Assembly: GCA_025808875.1 (NCBI GenBank)
Contig: CP075528.1
Coordinates: forward strand, 124,001 to 188,000
DNA length: 64,000 nt
Source: Enhydrobacter sp.
GTDB taxonomy: Bacteria; Pseudomonadota; Alphaproteobacteria; Reyranellales; Reyranellaceae
Reading direction: 5' to 3'
Part shown: in pieces, positions 26,329 through 35,954 of the stretch
Numbering within the stretch: the stretch's first letter is position 1
Layout of the letters: each line of letters begins with the position of its first letter
The notes under the pieces: generated by a model
What the model saw: only the letters and a program-made list of their open reading frames with translations
Database searches by the model: none
What the model was told of the DNA's origin: nothing
Position numbers and translations under genes: made by a program

Positions 26329-27873
26329 ATGAGTTTCAAGCATCTGTCGCGCCGTCGCATACTCGACGGCGGCCTCGGCATGGCAGCCGCCCTGCTGGCG
26401 AGCGGGAAGGTCGCGGCACAGGGCGGCCATCAGCACCACGACACCGCGAACCGGACCCTGGGCATGGTGCAGCGGCCGAGGCCGCCGATCATGGACCAGC
26501 CCCTCGTCGAGCCCGAGGTGCGGCGCTCGGCCAACGGCGTGCTGCAGACCTCGTTGCGCTGCGCCTACGCCTATCGCGATGTCGGCGGCGCCCGGCTCTA
26601 CCTTCGCTCCTACGAGGGCGGCTCGCCCGGCCCGACGCTGTGCATGAAGCCCGGCGAGACGCTCAAGATCCGCCTGACCAACGACCTGCCGCCCAACCGC
26701 GACCCGATGCCGGCGGACATGTCGCATCCGCACCAGTTCAACAACACCAACTTCCACTTCCACGGCTCCCACACCAGCCCGAGCGGCATCTCCGACAACG
26801 TCATGCGCTCCATGGTGCCGGGGGAGGCCTACGACATCGAGATCGAGCTGCCCCGGGACCACACCATGGGCACCTACTGGTACCACCCGCATCACCACGG
26901 CAGCGCCGACGTCCAGGTGGCCAGCGGCATGTTCGGCGCCATCATCGTCGAGGGCGACTTCGCCGGAGTGCCCGAGATCGCCGGCGCCAAGGAGCGCCTG
27001 CTGGTGCTGACCCAGGTCGTCCACGATGCGCGCGGCATGATCGAGAACTTCGAGACCCTGTTCCCGGAGACCGCCACGCGCTTCCTGACCGTCAACGGCC
27101 AGCGCCGGCCGACCATCGCCATGCGGCCCGGCGAAGTGCAACGCTGGCGCCTCCTCCATACGGGCTACCAGGACAATCTGCTGATCGAGCTGGAGAACCA
27201 CGAGTTGCATGCCATCGCCTACGACGGAATCCAGCTCGGCGCCGTCGAGACGATGAAGACGCACCTGATCCTGCCCGGCCAGCGTGCCGACTTCCTCATC
27301 CGGGCCGGCGCCCCCGGCACCTACGAGATGCGCGCATTGCCCTACGACCAGGGCCATCCGTCGCCGGTCGGGCCGCTGGCGCGCGTGGTCGTGGCCGGCG
27401 AGCCCATGAGCATGAAGCTGCCGGCGTCCCTTCCCAGGCCGCCGCTCGAGCCGATCGCGGACTCCGAGATCACGGGTCGACGCAGGCTGGTGTTCTCGGC
27501 GACGGCGCCCGAGGTCGATGCCGCCGGCCATTGGCAGGAGTTCGGCTTCTACATCGACGGCAAGAAGTTCGACCCCAATCGCATCGACTACCGCATCAAG
27601 CTGGGGTCGGTCGAGGAATGGACGGTCGTGAACACCCACGAGCACGACGACCACGTGTTCCACATCCACACCAACCCGTTCATGGTCACCCATCTCAACG
27701 GCAGGCCGCTGGCTACCCCGCAATGGCGCGACACCGCGGTCGTCGAGCGCAAGGGCGGCTCTCTCACCTTCCGTTCCCGCTTCATCGACTACACCGGTCT
27801 CTTCGTGATCCATTGCCACATGATGAATCACGAGGAGATGGGCATGATGCAGACGGTCGAGGTCTACGAGTAG
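26329..27873 (+). CDS. Multicopper oxidase, Tat-exported
   Basis: A 514-residue laccase/bilirubin-oxidase-like enzyme. The N terminus has a twin-arginine signal (S-R-R-R-I-L-D-G-G, residues 7-15, then a hydrophobic stretch and A-A-Q at about 29-31), so it acts in the periplasm. Copper motifs are all present: H-F-H-G-S-H, W-Y-H-P-H-H-H-G, F-H-I-H-T-N-P-F and H-C-H-M-M-N-H-E-E-M-G-M-M. The last holds the type-1 site with Met as axial ligand. Likely roles are oxidation of phenols or metal ions with O2 to water. The start at 26329 follows a CAGGGGGG ribosome site. A histidine-rich patch follows the signal. Confidence 0.92.
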   Translation: MSFKHLSRRRILDGGLGMAAALLASGKVAAQGGHQHHDTANRTLGMVQRPRPPIMDQPLVEPEVRRSANGVLQTSLRCAYAYRDVGGARLYLRSYEGGSPGPTLCMKPGETLKIRLTNDLPPNRDPMPADMSHPHQFNNTNFHFHGSHTSPSGISDNVMRSMVPGEAYDIEIELPRDHTMGTYWYHPHHHGSADVQVASGMFGAIIVEGDFAGVPEIAGAKERLLVLTQVVHDARGMIENFETLFPETATRFLTVNGQRRPTIAMRPGEVQRWRLLHTGYQDNLLIELENHELHAIAYDGIQLGAVETMKTHLILPGQRADFLIRAGAPGTYEMRALPYDQGHPSPVGPLARVVVAGEPMSMKLPASLPRPPLEPIADSEITGRRRLVFSATAPEVDAAGHWQEFGFYIDGKKFDPNRIDYRIKLGSVEEWTVVNTHEHDDHVFHIHTNPFMVTHLNGRPLATPQWRDTAVVERKGGSLTFRSRFIDYTGLFVIHCHMMNHEEMGMMQTVEVYE

Positions 27874-28024
27874 CGGCCTCGACGCCGCGCGCGGCCCAGC
27901 CCGCAGTATCCCATTCCGAGACACGAGGGACCTTGTTCCCGCGAATGGCAGCTTGTCGCCCTCCACGCGGGCCTTCGGCCCTTGGTCGGGACGACGGGGC
28001 GATTCGACCGGGCCCCGTCGAGCT

Positions 28025-29743
28025 CTAGGCCGGCGGCGTGTGCTCCTCGAGCCCGAGCGTCTTCAGGATGTCGCGGAAGCGCGGTTCGCCGCGCAGCGGC
28101 CGGAAGTACGGGTTCTGCGCCGTGAAGCACAGATAGGTGGTGCGCGCCCGCACGCAGTGTTCGAGGGCATCGAGCGCGCGCGCCGGTTCGCCGACGGCCA
28201 TCCACTGCATGGCCGCGCCCTCCCAGCGGTTGGTGCGTTCCAACAGGGGAATCCAGACATCCATTGCGTCGCGCCAGCCCTTGTCGCGGGCCAGCTTCTC
28301 GACATGCTCGGCGATTCCCTGCGCGACGCTCAGTCCGCGCAGAGTGGCGAGACGTTCCACCATCGCCTCGTCGTGCCGGCCCATCTGGTCCAGGATCATC
28401 ATCCGTCCATAGTGGGCGCGCGGCGCGTCGGGCACGATCCGCAGGCTGTCGTTGACGACCTCGAGCGCACGCTCGGCGTCGCCCGCCATCCAGTAGACGA
28501 TTCCCAGATGCTGCAGCGTCTCGACGTTCCCGGGATCGAGCTGGCGCGCCCGTTCCATGGCCTCGATCGCCTCGTCGTGACGTCCCATGGCGCTCAGGAA
28601 CTGGCCGAAGGTCGCGAGCGCCTCCACCGAGCTGGGATTGAGGGCAACGGCATGGGCGAGATCGGCCTCCGCGCCGTCCCAGTCCCAGTCGTGCTCCATC
28701 TTCACGCGGCCGAGCGCGGCCCAGGCTTCCGCCAGCCCCTCGTCGAGGGCCAGCGCCCGTTCGGCGGCACGCCGAGCCATCGGCATCGCCTCGTCGACCG
28801 GCAGCGGACGCAGCATCGCCGTCGAGGCCATGAGCAGGTATGTCGACGCCAGGCCGGCATGGGCCAGGGCGTAGTCGGGATCGAGCAGCAGCGCCTGCTC
28901 GAACAGGGTGAGCGCCTTGAAGAGCGGCAGCCGGGTGAAGGGCTTGAGATGCGCGCGCGCCTCGAGCTGGAGGAAATAGGCCTGCGACACGCGCGGCCGG
29001 TAGCTTTGCAGCCCTCGATCGAGGGTCGACAGGTGCGGCAGGGAATCGGCCACGCGCTGCGCGATCGAGTCCTGCAGTGCCGCGCCGTCCGTCGAAGCCC
29101 CTTCGAAGTGCTCGCTCCAGCGCACCTGGCCGCTTTCCACGTCGATCAATCGGGCGGAAACCTCCAACTGTTCCGAGCTACGCCGGACGGCGCCCTCGAG
29201 CATGTATCCCAAGCCGAGCCGCTTTGCCGCGCCGAGATCCGCTACCGCCCCGGTTGGCGACACGGTGAGGCCGGGTATGCCGCCGAGCATGGTCGTCACG
29301 GCATCGGCGATGCCGACCCCGAGATAGGACTCGGCATCGTTCGTCGCGCCGGTCGAGAAGGTGCGCACGGCGACCGGCCGGGGCTCGGCGGCGGCTGCGC
29401 GGTCGGTACTGGCCGCCGAAGCGGCCGCTTGCGACAGCACGCGGACCGGCACGGCCAGGCGATAGCCGGCGCGCGCCACCGTCTCGATGTACTCCTCGGA
29501 AGGGCCGCCGCCGAGCGCCTTGCGCAGCGTCGAGGCATGGACGATCAGCGTGCGGTCCTCGACCACGACACTGGGCCAGAGCTTTTCGCGAAGCGTCTGG
29601 TAGGGCACCAGCCGGCCGCCGGCCTCGGCGAGCATCTGCAGGATTTGCCAAGCCTTGCCCGGAAGCGGCACGCGTCGGCCATCGCGAGTCAGCCGCCGGT
29701 CGGCAGGGTCGAGAACGAAGGGACCAAAAGCGTAGACCGGCAT
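28025..29743 (-). CDS. Winged-helix (OmpR/CadC-type) regulator with TPR repeats, cytoplasmic
   Basis: A 572-residue protein. Residues 1-105 form a Trans_reg_C winged helix (L-P-G-K-A-W-Q-I-L at 27-35, later Y-I-E-T-V-A-R-A-G-Y-R-L). Residues about 130-235 resemble the sugar-binding-like or adenylate-cyclase-associated region of CadC-type regulators, and the rest is tetratricopeptide repeats (several A-x-A-x-x-x-L-D-P units). There is no membrane helix, unlike CadC. It is divergent from the OprB-like porin 124 bases away, so it is a candidate regulator of that gene. The signal sensed is unknown. Confidence 0.85.
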   Translation of the reverse strand: MPVYAFGPFVLDPADRRLTRDGRRVPLPGKAWQILQMLAEAGGRLVPYQTLREKLWPSVVVEDRTLIVHASTLRKALGGGPSEEYIETVARAGYRLAVPVRVLSQAAASAASTDRAAAAEPRPVAVRTFSTGATNDAESYLGVGIADAVTTMLGGIPGLTVSPTGAVADLGAAKRLGLGYMLEGAVRRSSEQLEVSARLIDVESGQVRWSEHFEGASTDGAALQDSIAQRVADSLPHLSTLDRGLQSYRPRVSQAYFLQLEARAHLKPFTRLPLFKALTLFEQALLLDPDYALAHAGLASTYLLMASTAMLRPLPVDEAMPMARRAAERALALDEGLAEAWAALGRVKMEHDWDWDGAEADLAHAVALNPSSVEALATFGQFLSAMGRHDEAIEAMERARQLDPGNVETLQHLGIVYWMAGDAERALEVVNDSLRIVPDAPRAHYGRMMILDQMGRHDEAMVERLATLRGLSVAQGIAEHVEKLARDKGWRDAMDVWIPLLERTNRWEGAAMQWMAVGEPARALDALEHCVRARTTYLCFTAQNPYFRPLRGEPRFRDILKTLGLEEHTPPA

Positions 29744-29867
29744 GCGCCAGTCCTAACACGCCGATCGCGCGAAAATCTTGATCCCTTCTTGACTTCGGGA
29801 CGGTCGCCTCCTTGCGCAAGATGTCCGCGTCCCATCCGGTTCTCGGGGCGGGCTGCAGGGCAGGGCG

Positions 29868-31211
29868 ATGGCGTTTGTTGCTCTTTTTCAGCGACTTGTA
29901 CGGATGTTCTACCGTCTGGCGTTGGCCGCCCCGTGGTCGATGCCGATCCTCGCGTGGGTTGAAGACGCGGCGGCGCAAATACCCGCCTTCTCCGTTCCGA
30001 CCGAGGAAAGGCGGGTCGCGTCGGTCAGCGGCAATCCCGGAGCGACGACCTACATGCCCGGCACCGGCTGGCTCGGGCACACCCTCGGCCTGAAGGACGA
30101 ATGGGGCGTCACGCTGGGCGGGCTGTGGCTGGGCGACCTCAACCTGACCGCCGCGGGCGGCATGCGCCCCGGCCATGTCACCGGCAACAGCGCGCTGTTC
30201 GTCGGCCTCCTGGCCGATGTCGACAAGGCGATCGGCTGGACGGGCGCCTCATTTGGCGTGCAGTTCCTGCAGATCAACGTGAGCGATACCAATGCCGATG
30301 CCGGCAGCGTGTCGGGCTACAACGCCATCACCGGTCCCCTGCCGCACAACCGCACCCAGCTCTACCAGGCGTGGTACGCGCAGCAGATCGTCAAGGATAT
30401 GCTGCAGGTGCGTGTCGGGCGGGTCCTGCCGGGCCTCGATTTCAACAACGTGCTGCGGCCCGTCATCTTCGATGACGACAACGAGAACATCCCGGCCGTG
30501 ACCGGCGCGATCAACACCATGGTGTTCGTGAACGGCTCGATGCTGGGCGTGTTGCCCGGCTACTACAATCCGGCCGTCGGAGCGACGCTCTACTTCACGC
30601 CGACCCGTTCGTTCTACTTCAACGTCGGCGTCTATGACGGCAATCTCGCGCGCGGCAACCAGATCGGCCTGATCGCGCCGCAGTTCAATGGCTACCATTT
30701 CGGCATCGGCGAGATGGGCTTCAACTGGGTCGTGGGCGAGCATCGCCACCCCGGTCAGTTCGGCATCGGGCTGTGGCGGCAGACCGGCCGGCTCCAGGCG
30801 GGCGCCGCGACCGAGGAGGGCACCGGCGGCGTCTACCTTTTCGGTTCGCAGCGCCTCGCCCATGGCATCAATGCGCGCGTGCCCTCGTCGGGGATCACCG
30901 CCTTCGCCCAATATGGCGTGAACCAGTCGCGGACCATGCCCATCAACCAGTTCTACGGCGGCGGCGTGACGGCCTTCGCACTGATCGGCAACCGGGCGAA
31001 GGACTCCATGGGCCTGACCGTCGGCCTGGCGCGGCTCAATCCCAACCTCTTCGCACGGTCGAGCGAGCTGATGTTCCAGGCCTACTACCAGGCGCACCTG
31101 TTCGCGGCGGTCTTCCTGCAGCCGACGGTCAGCTACATCCCGACGCCGGGTGCCTCGGTCAGCGCGTCCGGCGCGCTGACCACGACGATGCGCCTGACGG
31201 TTCTTTTCTAG
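29868..31211 (+). CDS. OprB-like outer-membrane porin
   Basis: A 447-residue exported beta-barrel protein ending in Phe (T-V-L-F), as outer-membrane proteins do. The N terminus is hydrophobic and ends in an A-A-A-Q-I-P cleavage-like site near 34-39. Repeated short amphipathic strands with aromatic girdles follow (T-R-S-F-Y-F-N-V-G-V-Y-D-G-N). The Q-L-Y-Q-A-W-Y and G-x-x-x-P-G-L-D-F-N-N segments resemble carbohydrate-selective OprB porins. It may import the substrate of downstream enzymes. The GTG/ATG start is uncertain because the signal region has an unusual arrangement of basic residues. Confidence 0.75.
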   Translation: MAFVALFQRLVRMFYRLALAAPWSMPILAWVEDAAAQIPAFSVPTEERRVASVSGNPGATTYMPGTGWLGHTLGLKDEWGVTLGGLWLGDLNLTAAGGMRPGHVTGNSALFVGLLADVDKAIGWTGASFGVQFLQINVSDTNADAGSVSGYNAITGPLPHNRTQLYQAWYAQQIVKDMLQVRVGRVLPGLDFNNVLRPVIFDDDNENIPAVTGAINTMVFVNGSMLGVLPGYYNPAVGATLYFTPTRSFYFNVGVYDGNLARGNQIGLIAPQFNGYHFGIGEMGFNWVVGEHRHPGQFGIGLWRQTGRLQAGAATEEGTGGVYLFGSQRLAHGINARVPSSGITAFAQYGVNQSRTMPINQFYGGGVTAFALIGNRAKDSMGLTVGLARLNPNLFARSSELMFQAYYQAHLFAAVFLQPTVSYIPTPGASVSASGALTTTMRLTVLF

Positions 31212-31220
31212 GAGGTACCA

Positions 31221-32381
31221 ATGACAATGTTCCGGAGCGATATATCCTGTCGTCCTTCGTATCGGGGGAGGTTCTCAGTGAGGAAAACTCTGTCCTGGCT
31301 CGCGATCGGCTCGATCGTGGCCTCATTCAACTGTGGGTCGGTTCTGGCGCAAGGCGCCCCGGGTCTTCCCGAATATCTGTCGGGTATCTCCGGCGCGACG
31401 CCGCCCTCGGCCGCCGAGCTCGGCACGCGCGACGTCCTGCAGCTCAACATCGGCATGTTCACGCTCTACGACAATGCCGCCGGCGTCTATCGCCGCAACA
31501 TCCTGGCCAAGCACCCGGTCATCCTGGCGCTGTTCTCGGGCAAGGGCGGTCGGATGATCCTCTATCGGCCCGGCCAGGCGCCGCTCGAGGCGCCGTCGGT
31601 TCCCCGCGTCTACGAAGTGCTGAAGTCGACGGGGCACAGCTCGATGGCGATCTCGCAGGTCGTCATCCCCTCGCTCAACAATCCGGCGGACAAGCGCTGG
31701 GTCGCGCCGATGCAGGCCTATCGCACGCAGATGAAGGCGGCGCTGGACGGCCTCGAGGCGGTGCCCATGGAAGCGGGCTGGAAGACGACGGTGCGCGAGA
31801 TCCTCGCCGCCAACCTCGCCTACATGGACGATTGCCTGGCCAAGGGCGTCGTCACGCTCGATCCGCTGGTCGCCTTCGCCAAGAAGCAGGCGCCCAACAT
31901 CAAGCTGATCATCAACTGGGCCGCGGCGACACAAGTGAAGCACTGGATGGGCGTGCTCGACGAGTGGAAGGCAAGCCTCGGCGCGGACTGGGACAAGACG
32001 TTCGCGGCCTCCAACACGATCTACGTCGCGCGCCAGAACAACGTGCTCTACAGCGTGCTCGCCCAGTACTTCGGGCCCGAGGCTATCAACGACCGGCTGA
32101 TCCTGATCGAGACCGTGTCGTTCACCACGACGCCCGAGGACATGCTGACGGCGCTGACGCGCATCATCGGCGACCGCTCGGTCGGCGAGCTGTTCTTCGG
32201 CAACTACAAGCTGATGGACTACGAGCTGATGGGAGGCGACGCGCGCAAGACGATCGTCTCGGAGATGCAGCGTCGTGGCAAGCAGGCCTTCCTGCCGCCG
32301 GCGGTGCCGTTCGGTTCCAGGCAGTGGCCGGCGCTGATCACGCCCGGGCCCGGGCCGACCTCGCTGGACGACCTGAAGTAG
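31221..32381 (+). CDS. Exported protein of unknown function
   Basis: A 386-residue protein that I do not recognise. An N-terminal signal peptide (hydrophobic W-L-A-I-G-S-I-V-A-S, then V-L-A-Q at about 41-44) places it in the periplasm. It has few cysteines and no catalytic motif that I can name, only a mix of helices. Two starts compete: ATG 31221, with AGGAGG at 31210-31215, and GTG 31278, with GGGGGAGG, which would give a more normal signal peptide. It begins ten bases after the porin stop and precedes the molybdenum hydroxylase genes, so it may be a binding or accessory protein of that system. Confidence 0.6.
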   Translation: MTMFRSDISCRPSYRGRFSVRKTLSWLAIGSIVASFNCGSVLAQGAPGLPEYLSGISGATPPSAAELGTRDVLQLNIGMFTLYDNAAGVYRRNILAKHPVILALFSGKGGRMILYRPGQAPLEAPSVPRVYEVLKSTGHSSMAISQVVIPSLNNPADKRWVAPMQAYRTQMKAALDGLEAVPMEAGWKTTVREILAANLAYMDDCLAKGVVTLDPLVAFAKKQAPNIKLIINWAAATQVKHWMGVLDEWKASLGADWDKTFAASNTIYVARQNNVLYSVLAQYFGPEAINDRLILIETVSFTTTPEDMLTALTRIIGDRSVGELFFGNYKLMDYELMGGDARKTIVSEMQRRGKQAFLPPAVPFGSRQWPALITPGPGPTSLDDLK

Positions 32382-32427
32382 GCGTCCGGAAGGGCGGCCG
32401 ACACCATCGAGCAGGGGGAGCCGGGGC

Positions 32428-33240
32428 ATGAACCTCAACACGATCGCCGAGCTGAAACGGCCGCGCGCCGTCGAGGAGATCGAATGGCGTGACGGAAGCG
32501 CCTTCCTCGCCGGCGGCACCTGGCTGTTCTCGGAGCCGCAGGTCGCGACCAGCAGGCTGATCGATCTCGACTCCCTCGGCTGGCCCGCCCTCACGGTGAC
32601 GCCCGAGGGGCTCGAGATCGCCGCGACCTGCAGGATCGTCGAGCTGCACGACTTCAAGGCACCGGTCGAATGGCGGGCGGCGCCGCTGTTCGACCAGTGC
32701 ATCGACTGTTTTCTGATGTCGTTCAAGATCTGGAACGCAGCGACGGTCGGCGGCAACATCGTGATGTCGCTGCCCGCCGGCGCCATGATTTCGCTGACCG
32801 CGGCGCTCGAGGGCGTGTGTACCCTGCTGCCGCGCGCCGGCAAGCCGCGCCAGGTCCCGGTCGTCGACTTCGTCACCGGCATGCACACCAACGTCCTGCA
32901 GAAGGGCGAGCTGCTGCGCTCGATCCTGCTGCCGGCCTCCGCCCTGCGCAAGCGCGCCGCCCTGCGCCAGGTGTCGCTGACGCGCCACGGCCGCTCGGCC
33001 GCGCTGATCGTCGGCACCGTCGGCGACAAGGGCGAGGATTTCCTGCTCACGGTCTCGGCCGCCACGCCGCGGCCGGTCCATATCCGCTTCGCGAAGACGC
33101 CGTCCGCCGCCGAGATGCGGCAGGCGATCGAGGAGCGGCTGCCGCCCGACGCCTGGTTCCACGACGTCCACGGCTCGGCACCCTACAAGCGCCACGTCAC
33201 CTTCTACCTGGCCGAGCAGATTCGCGCGGAGCTGTCATGA
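32428..33240 (+). CDS. Xanthine dehydrogenase-family FAD-binding subunit
   Basis: A 270-residue medium subunit of a molybdenum hydroxylase. The FAD-contact segments are A-G-G-T-W-L near residue 29 and T-V-G-G-N-I near 109-114, at the expected spacing. It passes electrons from the iron-sulfur clusters to the acceptor. The TGA stop overlaps the ATG of the fused partner (ATGA at 33237-33240). Confidence 0.9.
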   Translation: MNLNTIAELKRPRAVEEIEWRDGSAFLAGGTWLFSEPQVATSRLIDLDSLGWPALTVTPEGLEIAATCRIVELHDFKAPVEWRAAPLFDQCIDCFLMSFKIWNAATVGGNIVMSLPAGAMISLTAALEGVCTLLPRAGKPRQVPVVDFVTGMHTNVLQKGELLRSILLPASALRKRAALRQVSLTRHGRSAALIVGTVGDKGEDFLLTVSAATPRPVHIRFAKTPSAAEMRQAIEERLPPDAWFHDVHGSAPYKRHVTFYLAEQIRAELS

Positions 33241-35954
33241 GCAAGTACGAAGTCAACGGGCGCCTCTATTCGGCGGAGCCCGCGCCGGGACAGTGCCTGC
33301 GCACCTTCCTGCGCGACCTCGAGGTATTCGGGGTCAAGAAGGGCTGCGACGCCGGCGACTGCGGCGCCTGCACGGTGTGGCTCGACGGCAAGCCGTTCCA
33401 TTCCTGCCTGGTGCCGGCGTTTCGCGGCGAGGGCCGAAAGATCACCACCGTCGAGGGGCTCGCGAGCAACGGCGAGCTGCACCCCATCCAGAAGGCATTC
33501 CACGACGCCCAGGCCTTCCAGTGCGGCTACTGCGCCGCCGGCATGATGATGACCACGGCCGCGGCGGCCTTCGACCAGCACCGCAAGGACGACCTGCCGC
33601 ACGCGCTGAAGGGCAACATCTGCCGCTGCACCGGCTACCGCTCGATCGTCGACGCCCTGCACGGCAGGAAGAACATCGAGGACGACGTGGCCGGCAAGGC
33701 GCTGGGTGCGCGCCTGCCCAACCCGTTCACCGACGCGATCCTGACCGGCAAGGCGCGCTACACGATGGACATCGCCATCGAGGGGCTCCTGCATCTCAAG
33801 GTGCTGCGCTCGCCGCACGCCCACGCCCGCGTCAGGGGCATCGACAGGAGCGGGGCGCTGGCCGTTCCCGGCGTGGTCGCCGTCTACACCTGGGAGGACG
33901 TGCCGCGCCGCCTCTACAGCACGGCGCTGCACGAGGACCATCTGGTCGATCCCGACGACACCTATATCCTCGACAATGTCGCGCGCTTCGCCGGCCAGCG
34001 CATCGCCGCCGTCGTCGCCGAGAGCGAGGCGATCGCCGAGGCGGGCTGCCGCGCGCTGCGGGTCGACTACGAGGTGCTGCCCGCGGTGTTCGATCCCGTC
34101 GCCGCGATGGAGCCGGGCGCGCCGCTGCTGCACGACAGGAGCGAGGTCGTGACCGACAACGGCAACATCTTCTGTACCCTGCAGGGCGAGATCGGCGACG
34201 TCGTCAAAGGCTTCGCGGAGGCCGACGCCGTCCACGAGATGACCTACTCGACCTCGCGCGTGCAGCACGTCCATCTCGAGACGCACGGCTCGATCGCCTG
34301 GAAGGGCGAGGACGAGCGCTGGCACGTGCGCACCAGCTCGCAGGGCCCGTTCGCGGTCCAGAAGAAGCTCGCCTACCTGATGGGCATTCCGGCCCGCCAG
34401 CTGCACGTCTTCACCGAGCGTGTCGGCGGCGGCTTCGGCGGCAAGCAGGAGATGGTGTCGGAGGACCTGCCGCTGTTCGCCTCGATGAAGCTCGGCGGCC
34501 GTCCCGTGAAGTGGGAGTGGACGCGCGAGGAGGAATTCATCGGCGCCACCACCCGGCACCAGATGACCACCAAGGTCAGGATCGGCGCGAAGAAGGACGG
34601 CACGCTCGTCGCGCTCGATGTCCATGTCGTGTCGAACACCGGCGCCTACGGCAACCACGGCAGCGAGACGCTGGCCGCGGCGATGGCGAGCCCGCTCGCG
34701 GCCTATCGCTGCCCCAACAAGAAGGGCATCGGCCACGCCGTCTATACCAACATGATCCCGGGCGGCGGCTTCCGCGGCTACGGCGCCTCGCAGACCACCT
34801 TCGCGATGGAGTGCGCCATCGACGAGCTCGCCGGCCTGCTCGGCATCGATCCGCTCGCCATGCGCCGCAGGAACGTGGTGCGGCCGGGCGACAACGTCGA
34901 GTCGATCTGGAAGGAGCCGGGCGACGCGAGCTTCGGCAGCCACGGCATCGACGAGTGCCTCGACATCGTCGAACGCGAGCTGAAGAAGGGCAACGGCGTC
35001 GCCAGGCCGGCCGGCGACGACTGGGCCGAGGGCACGGGCCTGGCGCTCGCCATGCTGGAGTGCGGTCCGCCGACCGAGCATCGCTCGGGGGCGGAAATGA
35101 AGCTGCTGGCCGACGGCACCTACCACCTGGCCTGCGGCTCGTCGGAGATGGGCAACGGCATCACGACGGCGCACAAGCAGATCGCCGCCGCCATCGTCGG
35201 CGTGCGCGCCGTCGACATCGACATCGTCAACGCCGACACCGACAGGACGCCGTACGACACGGGCACCTTCGCCAGCACGGGCACGGTGGTGGCGGGCAAG
35301 GCGGTGCACATCACGGCCGAGGCGATGCGCGACGACATCCTCGACTTCGCCGCGCGCCACACCGGCACCGAGCGCGACAAGTGCCGCCTCGACAACGACG
35401 CGGTGATCTGCGGCAACAAGCGCATCCCGCTCGCCGAGCTCCATGCCGCCGGCGCCAGGGTGAACCATCGCTTCACGGTGGGCCGCCGCGCCTACCTGTC
35501 GCCGCGCACCATCGCCTTCAACGTGCAGGGCGTGCGGCTGGCGGTGCATCGCGTCACCGGCGAGATCCGCATCCTGCACAGCGTGCACGCCGCCGACATC
35601 GGCCTGCCGATCAATCCCATGCAGTGCCATGGCCAGATCGACGGCGCGGTCTCGATGGGCTACGGCTGGGCGCTGATCGAGAACATGGTGCACGACGATA
35701 CCGGCCACATGGTGAACGCCCAGCTGCGCAACTGCCGGGTGCCGGCCTTCGCCGACACGCCGCACACCGACGTGTTCTTCGCCCGCACGGTCGATGCGAT
35801 CGGCCCGCTCGGCGCCAAGTCCCAGGGCGAGTGCGCGATCAACCCGGTGGCGCCGGCCGTGTCGAACGCGCTGGCCAACGCCACGGGCGTGCGCTTCGCG
35901 CACCTGCCGTTCACGCCCGACAGGCTGTTCTCCAGCCTGGGTCGGGTCCGATGA
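33237..35954 (+). CDS. Molybdenum hydroxylase, fused 2Fe-2S and molybdopterin subunits
   Basis: A 905-residue fusion of the small and large subunits of a xanthine-dehydrogenase-family enzyme, normally separate in three-subunit types. The plant-type cluster is C37, C42, C45, C57 and the second cluster is C96, C99, C129, C131. The Mo domain has G-G-G-F-G-G-K, G-F-R-G-Y-G and the active-site Glu865 in Q-G-E-C. All key residues are present, so it should be active. The substrate (purine, aldehyde, heterocycle or other) is not determined. It is coupled to the FAD subunit before it and to the ABM protein after it. Confidence 0.93.
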   Translation: MSKYEVNGRLYSAEPAPGQCLRTFLRDLEVFGVKKGCDAGDCGACTVWLDGKPFHSCLVPAFRGEGRKITTVEGLASNGELHPIQKAFHDAQAFQCGYCAAGMMMTTAAAAFDQHRKDDLPHALKGNICRCTGYRSIVDALHGRKNIEDDVAGKALGARLPNPFTDAILTGKARYTMDIAIEGLLHLKVLRSPHAHARVRGIDRSGALAVPGVVAVYTWEDVPRRLYSTALHEDHLVDPDDTYILDNVARFAGQRIAAVVAESEAIAEAGCRALRVDYEVLPAVFDPVAAMEPGAPLLHDRSEVVTDNGNIFCTLQGEIGDVVKGFAEADAVHEMTYSTSRVQHVHLETHGSIAWKGEDERWHVRTSSQGPFAVQKKLAYLMGIPARQLHVFTERVGGGFGGKQEMVSEDLPLFASMKLGGRPVKWEWTREEEFIGATTRHQMTTKVRIGAKKDGTLVALDVHVVSNTGAYGNHGSETLAAAMASPLAAYRCPNKKGIGHAVYTNMIPGGGFRGYGASQTTFAMECAIDELAGLLGIDPLAMRRRNVVRPGDNVESIWKEPGDASFGSHGIDECLDIVERELKKGNGVARPAGDDWAEGTGLALAMLECGPPTEHRSGAEMKLLADGTYHLACGSSEMGNGITTAHKQIAAAIVGVRAVDIDIVNADTDRTPYDTGTFASTGTVVAGKAVHITAEAMRDDILDFAARHTGTERDKCRLDNDAVICGNKRIPLAELHAAGARVNHRFTVGRRAYLSPRTIAFNVQGVRLAVHRVTGEIRILHSVHAADIGLPINPMQCHGQIDGAVSMGYGWALIENMVHDDTGHMVNAQLRNCRVPAFADTPHTDVFFARTVDAIGPLGAKSQGECAINPVAPAVSNALANATGVRFAHLPFTPDRLFSSLGRVR

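Noticed and set aside
27874..28024. The 151-base gap after the multicopper oxidase as a repeat or terminator.
   Set aside because: A 5-bp stem at the stop codon and a GGGCC/GGCCC pair are too weak, and no second copy is visible in the window.
29744..29867. A possible sigma-70 promoter with TTGACT at 29789-29794.
   Set aside because: No convincing -10 box at the correct spacing.
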